A stretch of DNA of 64,000 nt from Anaerolineae bacterium. GTDB taxonomy: Bacteria; Chloroflexota; Anaerolineae; Aggregatilineales; Phototrophicaceae. The position numbers and the translations under genes were made by a program. The notes under the pieces are model-generated. The model was not told the DNA's origin. It searched no databases and was given only the letters and a program-made list of their open reading frames with translations. This document shows positions 35,617 to 43,502 of this stretch, piece after piece (position 1 is the first letter of the stretch; the number at the start of each line of letters is the position of its first letter). The stretch spans positions 1 through 64,000 of the forward strand of contig JAJEGA010000027.1 of the NCBI GenBank assembly GCA_022820125.1, given 5' to 3'.

Positions 35617-36120
35617 TCAAAGTTCCAGCTTGCCTTGTCGCCAAAGCCCAGTAAGCGTAATCGACGGAGTGAAGACGAGTGGCGGCAGATCGTTCGGCGC
35701 GAACCAACCGACGGCAGCCGCGTCATCGCCCGCCCGCGCTTCGCCTGCCAATACTTCAGCGGCATAAGCAATGACGATGTCCGCCAAGCCCTGGTCGCGC
35801 TTGGGGAAGACCGCCAGCAGCTTGCCAATGTGGACTTGCAGGTTGGTTTCTTCGCGCGTTTCTCGAATGGCCGCCGCTTCCGGCGCTTCATCATAATCGA
35901 CGAATCCAGCAGGCAGCGCCCATTTGCCTTTGCCCGGGTCGGCTGCGCGCTGAATCAGCAAAACGCGGCCAGCGCGCGTGATGAACACCGCCACTGCGAC
36001 TTTGGGATCGAAATAAACGGGAGTCTCGCAGCGCTGGCAAAAGGGCCGCATCCGTCCCGCTGTATTCCTGCTGACCAGGAGCCCGCCGCAGATTGCGCAG
36101 TAATTTGCGATTCGCGTCAT
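35617..36120 (-). CDS. Nudix hydrolase with N-terminal zinc ribbon
   Basis: A 167-residue hydrolase of nucleoside-diphosphate derivatives. The N terminus holds a four-Cys zinc ribbon (YCAICGG and FCQRCE), and the Nudix box follows as GFVDYDEAPEAAAIRE with TREETNL after it, matching GX5EX7REUXEEXGU with one conservative change at the end. A zinc ribbon plus Nudix box is the layout of the NADH-pyrophosphatase (NudC)-like group and related ADP-ribose pyrophosphatases. The ATG at 36120 begins just before the ribbon; longer frames upstream would overlap the tRNA-Leu region. Confidence 0.88.
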   Translation of the reverse strand: MTRIANYCAICGGLLVSRNTAGRMRPFCQRCETPVYFDPKVAVAVFITRAGRVLLIQRAADPGKGKWALPAGFVDYDEAPEAAAIRETREETNLQVHIGKLLAVFPKRDQGLADIVIAYAAEVLAGEARAGDDAAAVGWFAPNDLPPLVFTPSITLTGLWRQGKLEL

Positions 36121-36148
36121 CGGAGCGCCTGCGCCGCCGGCAATCCCA

Positions 36149-36177
36149 TTGACAAAAGGCGCGCGCCAAAATACACT
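36149..36177 (+). promoter_or_regulatory. Promoter of tRNA-Leu
   Basis: A perfect TTGACA (36149-36154), a 17-base spacer and TACACT (36172-36177). The start would be near 36184, six bases before the mature tRNA. Confidence 0.7.
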
Positions 36178-36189
36178 ACCATTCCCCGC

Positions 36190-36271
36190 GCCGGAGTGGC
36201 GGAATTGGCAGACGCGCACGACTCAAACTCGTGTACCTTCGGGTGTGTGGGTTCGACTCCCACCTCCGGCA
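36190..36271 (+). tRNA. tRNA-Leu (anticodon CAA)
   Basis: An 82-base class II tRNA: acceptor GCCGGAG/CTCCGGC, D arm GCGGAATTGGCAGACGC, anticodon stem CACGA/TCGTG with loop CTCAAAC (anticodon CAA), a long variable arm TACCTTCGGGTGT, T stem GTGGG/CCCAC with loop TTCGACT, discriminator A. CCA is not fully encoded (CCT follows). Confidence 0.94.
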
Positions 36272-36307
36272 CCTCTCCCCGCTTGTCTAAGCCCAAGCAG
36301 CAATCAT

Positions 36308-36853
36308 TCAGCGCAGAAGCCACTTGGTCTCGGCTTCGCCTGCTTTCATGTTCTCGTATCGCGCCAGCGTGAAGAGCCAATCCGAAAGCCGATTGACATA
36401 GGGCAGCACATGCTGGCTGATGTCCTCAACTGCCGCCAAAGTCACGATTCGGCGTTCGGCGCGGCGGCAAATCGCGCGTGTCAACTGAAGCTGAGCGGCG
36501 GCTGGCGCGCCGCCCGGCAAGATGAAGTTGCTCAGCGGCGCCAGCTCCCGGCTCATTTGGTCAATCGTGCTTTCCAGCCAGTTGACCTCCGCCTCCGATA
36601 CGCGGGTGATCCACTTGGCTTTGGCATCAAGCGGCGTCGCCAGGTCCGACCCCAGATGGAATAGCTGAGACTGCGCCTGCTCCAGCCATTCATCGCCCTG
36701 CTGGCTGGCGCCGGCCGCGCGCGCCACGCCGAGGGCAGAATTAACCTCGTCGATTGTGCCGTAAGCCTCGACGCGCAAATGAGACTTGGGCGCCCGCCCG
36801 CCGCCAAACAGCGAAGTCTCGCCGGCGTCGCCGGTTTTCGTGTAGATTTTCAT
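36308..36853 (-). CDS. Cob(I)alamin adenosyltransferase, PduO type
   Basis: A 181-residue enzyme that transfers adenosyl from ATP to cob(I)alamin to make coenzyme B12. The ATP-binding N terminus reads KIYTKTGDAGETSLFGGGR. VEAYGTIDEVNSALG follows, and the C-terminal helix bundle carries RAICRRAERRIV and PYVNRLSDWLFTLARYEN. All of these are hallmarks of the PduO/MMAB family (trimeric). No B12-dependent enzyme is nearby, so it probably serves a mutase or reductase encoded elsewhere. It converges with tRNA-Leu. Confidence 0.92.
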   Translation of the reverse strand: MKIYTKTGDAGETSLFGGGRAPKSHLRVEAYGTIDEVNSALGVARAAGASQQGDEWLEQAQSQLFHLGSDLATPLDAKAKWITRVSEAEVNWLESTIDQMSRELAPLSNFILPGGAPAAAQLQLTRAICRRAERRIVTLAAVEDISQHVLPYVNRLSDWLFTLARYENMKAGEAETKWLLR

Positions 36854-36898
36854 ATCCGTCCTTTGCCGTCCCTCAAGTGTCTTGCGGTCTTGGATGCT

Positions 36899-38320
36899 TT
36901 AGCCTCGACCTGGTAAGAGGCCCCGGCGTCGCTGCCGCTTTTCAACGAGCTCCGCCAGTGCGATGCCGGCGAATACCAGCCATACCAGCTCTATTGGGAA
37001 GAGATACCTCGGCAGCGCCAAGAGGAAAAAGTGAATCGCAACTGTATAGGCGGCGAATCCGGCAAGCGGCGCGCCAACGACCCAACGCTTCCGCGACCAG
37101 AACATGCCCAGCAGACCGAATCCGATCCCGATGTAGTGAAAGACCCAGAACGCCAGCTTGATGGCGAAGCCCTCAGTCCGAATCACTTGAAGCAACCCGC
37201 GGGGCGAACGATCCTCCAACAGCCACTGGCGCCCGGCGCCCACAATGCTGACGTCGCCAAATGGCGCCGTGCCATAAGGCTGCAGGATCGAGTAGGCGAG
37301 CTCGTTTACTCGCAGCGCGAGATAACCGGCCGGGTCGGCGCTTACGATTGCGCTGATCTTGCTTACATAGGTCTCGGTCGCATGTTCAAAATTGCAGTCA
37401 ACGTCGCAATCCGCCGGGGTAGTGACTTCTACGCCTTCCAGGAGCAGCTTGTCGTTCTGCTGTGGACTGCCATCTCTGGTCTCCGCGCCGCGCCAGAGCG
37501 CCCCCATCAGTTGATCGCTGACGATGACAAATCGCTGCCAAGAGACAAGATTGTAGAGTGTCCAGGTCGAGACGATGGCGGCATAAACCAGCAGGAGCAG
37601 CAGGCAGCGCCGGCGCCAACCTTGCAGAATCTGACCCCGCCCAAGCCAACTTAGATGAATCGCGAGGACGACGGGAAAGAGCGCCGCGACGCCCCGCGTT
37701 AAAGTCGCCAAGCCAAATGCGGCGGCTGATAGCGCCAACGCGCTGGTCGGGCTCACTCGATGCAAGCGCCATCCGCGCAGCAGCCCAGCGGCGGTTTCGC
37801 TATAAAGCCAAAGACCCAGCGCGACGAAAAAAATGTACAGCGTTTCGGTGCCGATGCGAGACGGCTCGGTGATAAAAGCCGGATGCAGCGCGACAAGCGC
37901 CCCAGCGAACATGCCTGCGACTGGCTCGCCAGCGATGATCGTCGCCAGCCGAAACGCCAGATAAGCGGTCGCGATCGAGGCCAGGCACTGCGCCAGTCTA
38001 ATCGCGATTATCGCCTCATGATCGGGCAGGAAGACTTGAAATACGCCGACAAAGAGCACATACAGCGGCGCCGGCTTTAGCTTGGAGATATAAAAGGGAA
38101 TATCACGGATGTAGCCGTGTTCCTTCCCGCTGAAGAATCCCGCGCCGTAGACCAGATACTCGCTGCTGTCGCCACCAGTGGCGCCGGTATACTCGACCAG
38201 CGTCGCTTGATCCAGCGCGTAGCCGACGCGCAAAACAAAGCCGAGCAGCAGAATCGCCGACAGCATCCAGGCATGGCGCCCCGCAAACCGAATCCGCGTC
38301 ACCCCGCCTCCGCTAGCCAC
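36899..38320 (-). CDS. Membrane glycosyltransferase, GT39/ArnT-like
   Basis: A 473-residue polytopic membrane protein with about ten hydrophobic segments. The first loop holds ATGGDSSEYLVYGAGF, where acidic residues of the GT-C fold are expected, and LVALHPAFITEPSRIGTETLYIFF is a typical second conserved stretch. Such enzymes transfer sugars from polyprenyl-phosphate donors to proteins or lipids outside the membrane. The start is uncertain: GTG 38320 is listed, and GTG 38302, preceded closely by GGAGG, is a good alternative. The polyprenyl-P-sugar synthase-like gene at 10607-11344 could make its donor (inference). Confidence 0.8.
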   Translation of the reverse strand: MASGGGVTRIRFAGRHAWMLSAILLLGFVLRVGYALDQATLVEYTGATGGDSSEYLVYGAGFFSGKEHGYIRDIPFYISKLKPAPLYVLFVGVFQVFLPDHEAIIAIRLAQCLASIATAYLAFRLATIIAGEPVAGMFAGALVALHPAFITEPSRIGTETLYIFFVALGLWLYSETAAGLLRGWRLHRVSPTSALALSAAAFGLATLTRGVAALFPVVLAIHLSWLGRGQILQGWRRRCLLLLLVYAAIVSTWTLYNLVSWQRFVIVSDQLMGALWRGAETRDGSPQQNDKLLLEGVEVTTPADCDVDCNFEHATETYVSKISAIVSADPAGYLALRVNELAYSILQPYGTAPFGDVSIVGAGRQWLLEDRSPRGLLQVIRTEGFAIKLAFWVFHYIGIGFGLLGMFWSRKRWVVGAPLAGFAAYTVAIHFFLLALPRYLFPIELVWLVFAGIALAELVEKRQRRRGLLPGRG

Positions 38321-38470
38321 TGTTGAATGAACGTATTGATCGGCACGAGCCGCCCCGCGGCGGTCAAGCGAGATGCGGTCCGCCCAAAACCACGCCGCAT
38401 GAACTTTAGTTTACACCCTCGCCAGCGCTTATCCATCTTTGATTGTTCTGTCGCCTGCGCCTAATGCGAT

Positions 38471-38476
38471 TATAAT
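38471..38476 (+). promoter_or_regulatory. -10 box before the PyrK-like gene
   Basis: A perfect TATAAT 21 bases before the ATG, giving a very short leader with an AAGGGAG Shine-Dalgarno (38484-38490). The -35 region is weak. Confidence 0.35.
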
Positions 38477-38497
38477 TGATCTGAAGGGAGCCCGGGC

Positions 38498-39256
38498 ATG
38501 AAGGAAACACAGGCTTATATTGAACGGATCATGCGCGTAAATCGCGGGCATCAGCGGCTGGCGTTGGCCGTCGACCATTCGCTATCATCCATGCTCGCCG
38601 GGCAAGCCATGCTGGTGCGCCGCATCGACAAGGATTACGAGGCCGAACATTGGGATCCTTATCTGCGCGAACTCTGGTTCCCGGTTGAGATCCAGGCGAG
38701 CAATATCGTCATTGTCGAGCGCCCCGCGCGAACGCACTATCTGCCCGGTCAACTTTTTAGCATTATTGGACCGGTTGGCAAGCCCTATCGCTTTCGTCAG
38801 AAGCTGCGCAATATCCTGCTCATTGCCTATAATACAACGCCGGCGGCGCTGTTGCTGATGGTGCCGCCGCTTTTGGCGAAGCAAGTAAGCATTACCCTGG
38901 TCTTGATGGGTTCGGCAAAGCAGTATGAATCCAATCACTTGCCGGAAGAAGTAGAAGTCTTGCAGGCTGATGACAACCTGACTTGGCCAGATATGGTGAT
39001 GACCCTGGGCTGGGCTGATCAGGTGTTTGTCCTGGTCGGGCAGGGGGACGAAGCGGGATACTTTAGCGACATTATGCAGTTGATGCGCGAGCGCCACAGC
39101 GACATTCCCGCCAATTACGTCTTTGGCGTCGTAGAGCGCGATTTGCCTTGCGGCGTCGGCGCCTGCCACGCTTGTGTGCTGAATCTGCGCGGGGCGCAGA
39201 AGCTGCAATGCACTGACGGTCCCGCCTTTGATTTAACTGAATTGCGTTTGAATTAG
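38498..39256 (+). CDS. PyrK-like iron-sulfur electron-transfer protein, divergent
   Basis: A 252-residue protein. Its C terminus matches the [2Fe-2S] domain of the dihydroorotate dehydrogenase electron-transfer subunit: LPCGVGACHACVLNL and KLQCTDGPAFDLTEL supply four cluster cysteines. The upstream FAD and NAD regions are poorly kept. The RxxS flavin motif after PGQ is absent (PGQLFSIIGPVGKPYRF), and the glycine-rich NAD motif is replaced by LLIAYNTTPAALLLMV. The first 60 residues are an extra N-terminal region. It is 13 bases upstream of a PyrD-like gene that is itself degenerate. An electron-transfer role with that partner is likely; pyrimidine synthesis is not. Confidence 0.75.
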   Translation: MKETQAYIERIMRVNRGHQRLALAVDHSLSSMLAGQAMLVRRIDKDYEAEHWDPYLRELWFPVEIQASNIVIVERPARTHYLPGQLFSIIGPVGKPYRFRQKLRNILLIAYNTTPAALLLMVPPLLAKQVSITLVLMGSAKQYESNHLPEEVEVLQADDNLTWPDMVMTLGWADQVFVLVGQGDEAGYFSDIMQLMRERHSDIPANYVFGVVERDLPCGVGACHACVLNLRGAQKLQCTDGPAFDLTELRLN

Positions 39257-39269
39257 CGTCAGGCTGCTG

Positions 39270-40172
39270 ATGGCGATCGACATTGTACGCTCCCGAAAAT
39301 ACAGTCTCACCGTCTCGACGCCAGTCATGCCGGCTTCGGGGACGGTCGGCTTTGGCGACCGCTACCGTGATTTGCTGGACTTTGAAAAGCTGGGCGCCTT
39401 CGTTACCAACGCAGCCACAATCGAGCCCTGGCGCCCGGCCAGGGGCACGCGCATCATCCCGCTGGATGCGGGCGTGCTGGTGCATACCGGGCTGCCTAAT
39501 CCCGGGCTCGCCAAGGTGATTAAGCAGTACCGCCGCGCTTGGGCGAACATGCCAATACCGGTCATTTTGCATCTGCTTGGCACGTCGGCGAGGCAATTGA
39601 AGCGGGCTCTCCCATTGATAGACGAGGCGCAGGAGATCGCCGCGGTCGAGCTCGGCATAAGCGATGACAGCGACGCAGCCGACGCTGTCTCCCTGGTGGC
39701 GGCGGCGTCTCAGATGGAAAAGCCCCTGCTCGCGCGCCTGCCGTTTTATGAATGTCAGCAATTGGCGCTGCCGCTTGCCGACGCCGGCGCCGATGCGCTG
39801 GTGCTGACCGCGGCGCCGCGCGGCACCGCTCGCGATCCGCATAGCGGGCGGCTGGTGAGCGGCCGCGTCTACGGCCCGCTTATCAAGCCAATGATCCTGA
39901 GAATGGTGGGCAGATTGCGCCGCCAGCTGCCAGAAGAACTGCCCATTATCGCTTCAGGCGGCATACACTCGCCGCAAGACGCGCGCGATTATCTTGAAGC
40001 CGGCGCCGTCGCCGTGCAAGTCGATACGGCGACCTGGGCGCAGCCGAAAATGCTGGAGCGCATCGCTCGTGATCTCGGTGGCTGGGTCGCGACCAGGCAA
40101 AAAGACGCGCTGCCCGACGAATGGAACCCGGAGATGACGCATACCGAGGTGATACAGCGGCGGGCGACCTGA
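39270..40172 (+). CDS. Dihydroorotate-dehydrogenase-like TIM-barrel protein, active site altered
   Basis: A 300-residue protein of the class 1B PyrD fold. SGTVGFGDRY, GLPNPGL, RVYGPLIKP and ASGGIHSPQDA with AGAVAVQVDTA align with the FMN-binding barrel. Substrate and catalytic positions differ from true enzymes. NISCPN, which holds the catalytic Cys, is GISDDSD. The KxTT lysine is Asn (VTNAATIEP). The VKLSPN lysine is Arg (ARLPFYE). The NxxG and INT asparagines are also lost. Thus it should not oxidise dihydroorotate. It may bind FMN and act on another substrate with the PyrK-like partner. Confidence 0.78.
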   Translation: MAIDIVRSRKYSLTVSTPVMPASGTVGFGDRYRDLLDFEKLGAFVTNAATIEPWRPARGTRIIPLDAGVLVHTGLPNPGLAKVIKQYRRAWANMPIPVILHLLGTSARQLKRALPLIDEAQEIAAVELGISDDSDAADAVSLVAAASQMEKPLLARLPFYECQQLALPLADAGADALVLTAAPRGTARDPHSGRLVSGRVYGPLIKPMILRMVGRLRRQLPEELPIIASGGIHSPQDARDYLEAGAVAVQVDTATWAQPKMLERIARDLGGWVATRQKDALPDEWNPEMTHTEVIQRRAT

Positions 40173-40218
40173 ACTGGCCAGCGACGCGGACTTGCATAAA
40201 TCAGAGACGGTTCTTTAC

Positions 40219-40524
40219 ATGCCCGAATACGACTTTCGATGTGAGGCTTGCGCGCATCGTTTCTCCCTTCGATTCAAGACCTACGCTATGTACGATGCCG
40301 CGGCGCTGCGCTGCCCGGCTTGTAATTCGGCGGATTTGAGCCGTGCGATCTCGCCAGTGGCGATACCAAAAGCAGACAGGAACTATAGCAAGATGTCGTC
40401 ACAGGAGATGCTGTCCGTGCTGGAATCGGGCGAGACCGACCAGGTGGAAGCGATGTTCAAACAGGTCGGCGGCAGCCAAGCCGAGCGCGCAGAGCCAGGC
40501 TCGGATTCAGCGGATCCCGCTTGA
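40219..40524 (+). CDS. FmdB-family zinc-ribbon protein
   Basis: A 101-residue protein starting MPEYDFRCEACAHRFSL, with a second pair in RCPACNS: the four-Cys zinc ribbon called FmdB or CxxC_CxxC_SSSS. The tail is acidic and Ser/Glu-rich, probably disordered. Members are annotated as putative regulators without a proven function. The ATG at 40219 begins the family signature; an earlier start at 40192 lacks support. It follows the PyrD-like gene by 46 bases on the same strand and may be in the same transcript. Confidence 0.85.
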   Translation: MPEYDFRCEACAHRFSLRFKTYAMYDAAALRCPACNSADLSRAISPVAIPKADRNYSKMSSQEMLSVLESGETDQVEAMFKQVGGSQAERAEPGSDSADPA

Positions 40525-40526
40525 GT

Positions 40527-40808
40527 TTACAAATACCAATCCCGCAGCGCGTCGCGCGTTTCGTCAATGATGGCTTCCCAGGCATGGTCAGGCGCGCGCG
40601 TTATGGTGAGGCGGTCGCATTCAATCGTCAGCATCTCGATGCCGTCCACGGCGGCGAATAGCAGCTGGGCGATTGGCGAGCCCAAGTCGCCTTCTTGCGG
40701 GTTCAGGTAGCGTTCTTCTTCAAGCTCGGTCAGCGTCTGATTGACGTATAGCTCGGCGATATTGGGGTCGTCGCCGTATTCAACATCAACCGTAACGTAT
40801 TCTGACAT
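40527..40808 (-). CDS. Nfu/NifU N-terminal-domain-like small protein
   Basis: A 93-residue protein. Its second half, GSPIAQLLFAAVDGIEMLTI followed by LTITRAPDHAWEAIIDE, resembles the scaffold Nfu N-terminal domain (SPLAxxLFxIxGVxxV ... ITVTK ... W). The CxxC cluster-binding domain that normally follows is absent. The protein has one Cys (ECDR). A role in iron-sulfur protein maturation is uncertain; it may be a binding module. It converges with the FmdB gene (2 bases apart) and lies just downstream of the agmatine deiminase gene on the same strand. Confidence 0.65.
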   Translation of the reverse strand: MSEYVTVDVEYGDDPNIAELYVNQTLTELEEERYLNPQEGDLGSPIAQLLFAAVDGIEMLTIECDRLTITRAPDHAWEAIIDETRDALRDWYL

Positions 40809-40829
40809 GCTGCTGCCTCGCCTTCCCGC

Positions 40830-41933
40830 TCATGCGCGGCCCGCGGGCTGCTGCTGCGTGATGCAATGGATATTGCCGCCGCCGAGCAAGATCTCGCGCG
40901 AAGAGATGCCGATAATCTTGTGCTGCGGAAACAATTCCGCGATTTTTCTGCGCGCGGCTTCATCATGACGATCGTCGAATTGCGGCAGGATGATGCCCCC
41001 GTTTGCGATGTAGAAGTTGATGTATGAACCAGCCAGGCGCTCGCCCGCCGGACGCGAAAAAGCCGAGCCGACGACATCCAGCCCTTCCGCTTCCGCTTTT
41101 GTCATCGTCAGCGGAGCCGGCTGGTGAATCTTGTGGACCGACAGCGATCGACCGCGGGCGTCTCGCGCCGACATCAGCGCGTCATAAGCTTCGGCTGAGC
41201 GTTCGTACTGTGGGTCGGATCTGTCGTCGGTCCAAGTCAAGGCGACCACGCCCGGGCGCGCGAAGCAGCACAAGTTGTCGACATGACCGTCAGTCTCGTC
41301 TTCAAATACGCCGCGCGGCAGCCAGATGATCTTGTCTACGCCGAGATATTCTGACAGGCGCTTCTCGATGTCCGCTTGTGCGAGCCCTGGATTGCGATTG
41401 GGATGCAGCAGGCACTGCTCCGTAGTAAGCAATGTGCCTTGACCATCGACGTGAATCGAGCCGCCTTCCATCACCAGCGGCGCGTGGTAGCGATCCAGCG
41501 ATTCAATCTCCAGCATCTTGGTTGCGACCAGATCATCCTGATCCCAGGGGAAATACATCATCTTTCGCAGCCCGCCCCAGGCGTTAAAGCGCCAGTCTAT
41601 GCCGCGCAGCCCGCCGCTGTCGTTGACCACGAAGGTGGCGCCGCAATCGCGCATCCAGGCGTCGTTGTTGGATAGCTCGACCACGCGTACATTTGCGGGC
41701 AGCAAAGCGCGGGCATTTTCATATTGGTCGCGATTCACGCCCATGGTCACCCGTTCAAAGCGGGAGATTTGACGCGCTGCTTCGACAAAGGCGCGCTGAG
41801 CAGGCTTGCCGCCTTGGCGCCAGGTATCGGGCCGCTGGGGCCACAGCATCCAGCAGCCGGCATGCGCCTCCCACTCGGCCGGCATCCGGTAGCCGTCGGC
41901 GCGCGGCGTCGATTGAATTACGCTTGGCATCAA
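40830..41933 (-). CDS. Agmatine deiminase (peptidyl-arginine-deiminase-like)
   Basis: A 367-residue guanidine-modifying enzyme that converts agmatine to N-carbamoylputrescine and ammonia. Landmarks are [17 protein letters not shown] at the N terminus, [15 protein letters not shown] (substrate-binding Asp), [24 protein letters not shown] (catalytic His), and the nucleophilic Cys in [13 protein letters not shown] at the end. The length is typical for AguA. It may feed polyamine synthesis. The partner N-carbamoylputrescine amidase is not in the window. The small Nfu-domain gene follows 21 bases downstream. Confidence 0.9.
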   Translation of the reverse strand: MMPSVIQSTPRADGYRMPAEWEAHAGCWMLWPQRPDTWRQGGKPAQRAFVEAARQISRFERVTMGVNRDQYENARALLPANVRVVELSNNDAWMRDCGATFVVNDSGGLRGIDWRFNAWGGLRKMMYFPWDQDDLVATKMLEIESLDRYHAPLVMEGGSIHVDGQGTLLTTEQCLLHPNRNPGLAQADIEKRLSEYLGVDKIIWLPRGVFEDETDGHVDNLCCFARPGVVALTWTDDRSDPQYERSAEAYDALMSARDARGRSLSVHKIHQPAPLTMTKAEAEGLDVVGSAFSRPAGERLAGSYINFYIANGGIILPQFDDRHDEAARRKIAELFPQHKIIGISSREILLGGGNIHCITQQQPAGRA

Positions 41934-42070
41934 CTGCGCTCCTTTCCAGCGCCATTATGCCGCTGAGAACGGCGCAAAGGCAGGCCGATTTTCCATGCGC
42001 TAAGGAAAAGCGCGCGCCTTCATAGTACAATACGGCTTCTGAAATGGAAGACAGGCGGCGGCAGAACCAA

Positions 42071-43477
42071 ATGCGTCTGAATGCTATCTCGCCAATTGAT
42101 GGGCGTTATGCCGATAATGCGGCGCCCCTGCGAGACTTCCTTTCCGAGTGGGCGCTGATGCGCTGGCGCGTGCTGGTGGAAGCGCATTGGCTTATGGCGA
42201 TGTCTGCGGAACCCTCGATTTCGCACTTGCGTCCATTCACCACAGCCGAGACCGACTTCCTGCGCTCGCTGTCAGGCGACTTTGACGAGGCGGCCGCGCG
42301 GCGCGTCAAATCGCTTGAAGCCGAAACCAACCATGATGTTAAAGCGGTGGAGTATTACCTAAGGCAGCGCCTGCGTGAAAGCAGCCTCGCCGATGTGGAA
42401 GAGTCGGTGCATTTTGCCTGCACCTCGGACGACATCAATAACCTCGCTTACGCGATGATGTTTCGCGCTGCCCTAAGCCAAGTCTGGCAGCCGGGCGCGT
42501 GCGCGCTCATTGCTCGCCTCGATGAATTGGCGCGCCGCAACGCCGCCGTCCCAATGCTGGCGCGGACGCATGGGCAAGCGGCCACGCCCACAACGCTGGG
42601 CAAGGAATTCGCCGTATTCTCCCATCGGCTTCGACGGCAGCTTCAGACCATCGACGCGCAAGAATATCTCGGCAAATTCAATGGCGCGGTCGGCGCCTTT
42701 AATGCCCATCATGTCGCCTATCCACAAGCCGATTGGCTCGCGATCGCGCGGCGTTTTGTCGAAGGGCTCGGTCTGGTTTACAATCCGCTGACGACCCAGA
42801 TCGAGCCGCACGATTATCTCGCGGAGTTGGCGCACAGCTTGATTCGCTTTAACACGGCGCTGCTCGATTTCTGCCGCGATATGTGGCTGTATATTTCTCT
42901 GGGTTATTTTCGTCAGAAGGTCAGCGCGCGCGAGGTCGGGTCTTCGACCATGCCGCATAAGGTGAACCCAATCGATTTCGAGAACGCGGAAGCGAACTTG
43001 GGGATCAGCAGCGCGTCATTTGCCCACCTGGCGCAGAAGCTGCCCCAATCTCGACTTCAGCGCGATTTGAGCGATTCGTCCGCGTTAAGAAACTTCGGCG
43101 TCGCTATCGCCCACAGTTATCTCGCGCTGCTGTCCGCCGAGCGCGGGCTATCGAAAGTCGAAGCCGACCGCGGCGCCCTGGCCGGCGACCTTGACGACGC
43201 CTGGGAAGTGCTGGCGGAGGCGGTGCAGACTGTCATGCGCAAGCATCATCTGCCGGGGGCTTACGAGCGCTTGAAGGCGCTGACCCGAGGCGCAAGCGTC
43301 ACCCGCGAAGACCTGCGAGAATTCATCAGCGCGCTGGCGATACCGGAAGCCGACAAAGAAGCGCTCATGCAGCTCAATCCCGGCGCCTATACGGGCCGAG
43401 CCGAAGAGCTGGCATTGAAGCAGTGGGACAGCGACCAGGCTGAGATTGAAATTGATGGCTCTGGCTTGACGAGCTAG
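42071..43477 (+). CDS. purB: Adenylosuccinate lyase
   Basis: A 468-residue lyase for two fumarate-releasing steps of purine synthesis. It is of the E. coli type: LNAISPIDGRY at the N terminus, HFACTSDDINNLAYA, ARTHGQAATPTTLGKE (catalytic His), and the flexible signature loop GSSTMPHKVNPIDFENAE carrying the catalytic Ser. The ATG at 42071 gives the family start; an upstream ATG at 42044 would sit almost on the likely transcription start (TACAAT at 42026-42031). iolD follows 25 bases downstream on the same strand. Confidence 0.93.
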   Translation: MRLNAISPIDGRYADNAAPLRDFLSEWALMRWRVLVEAHWLMAMSAEPSISHLRPFTTAETDFLRSLSGDFDEAAARRVKSLEAETNHDVKAVEYYLRQRLRESSLADVEESVHFACTSDDINNLAYAMMFRAALSQVWQPGACALIARLDELARRNAAVPMLARTHGQAATPTTLGKEFAVFSHRLRRQLQTIDAQEYLGKFNGAVGAFNAHHVAYPQADWLAIARRFVEGLGLVYNPLTTQIEPHDYLAELAHSLIRFNTALLDFCRDMWLYISLGYFRQKVSAREVGSSTMPHKVNPIDFENAEANLGISSASFAHLAQKLPQSRLQRDLSDSSALRNFGVAIAHSYLALLSAERGLSKVEADRGALAGDLDDAWEVLAEAVQTVMRKHHLPGAYERLKALTRGASVTREDLREFISALAIPEADKEALMQLNPGAYTGRAEELALKQWDSDQAEIEIDGSGLTS

Positions 43478-43502
43478 CCGGGCAGGAGGGGAGCGAATCG
43501 CG

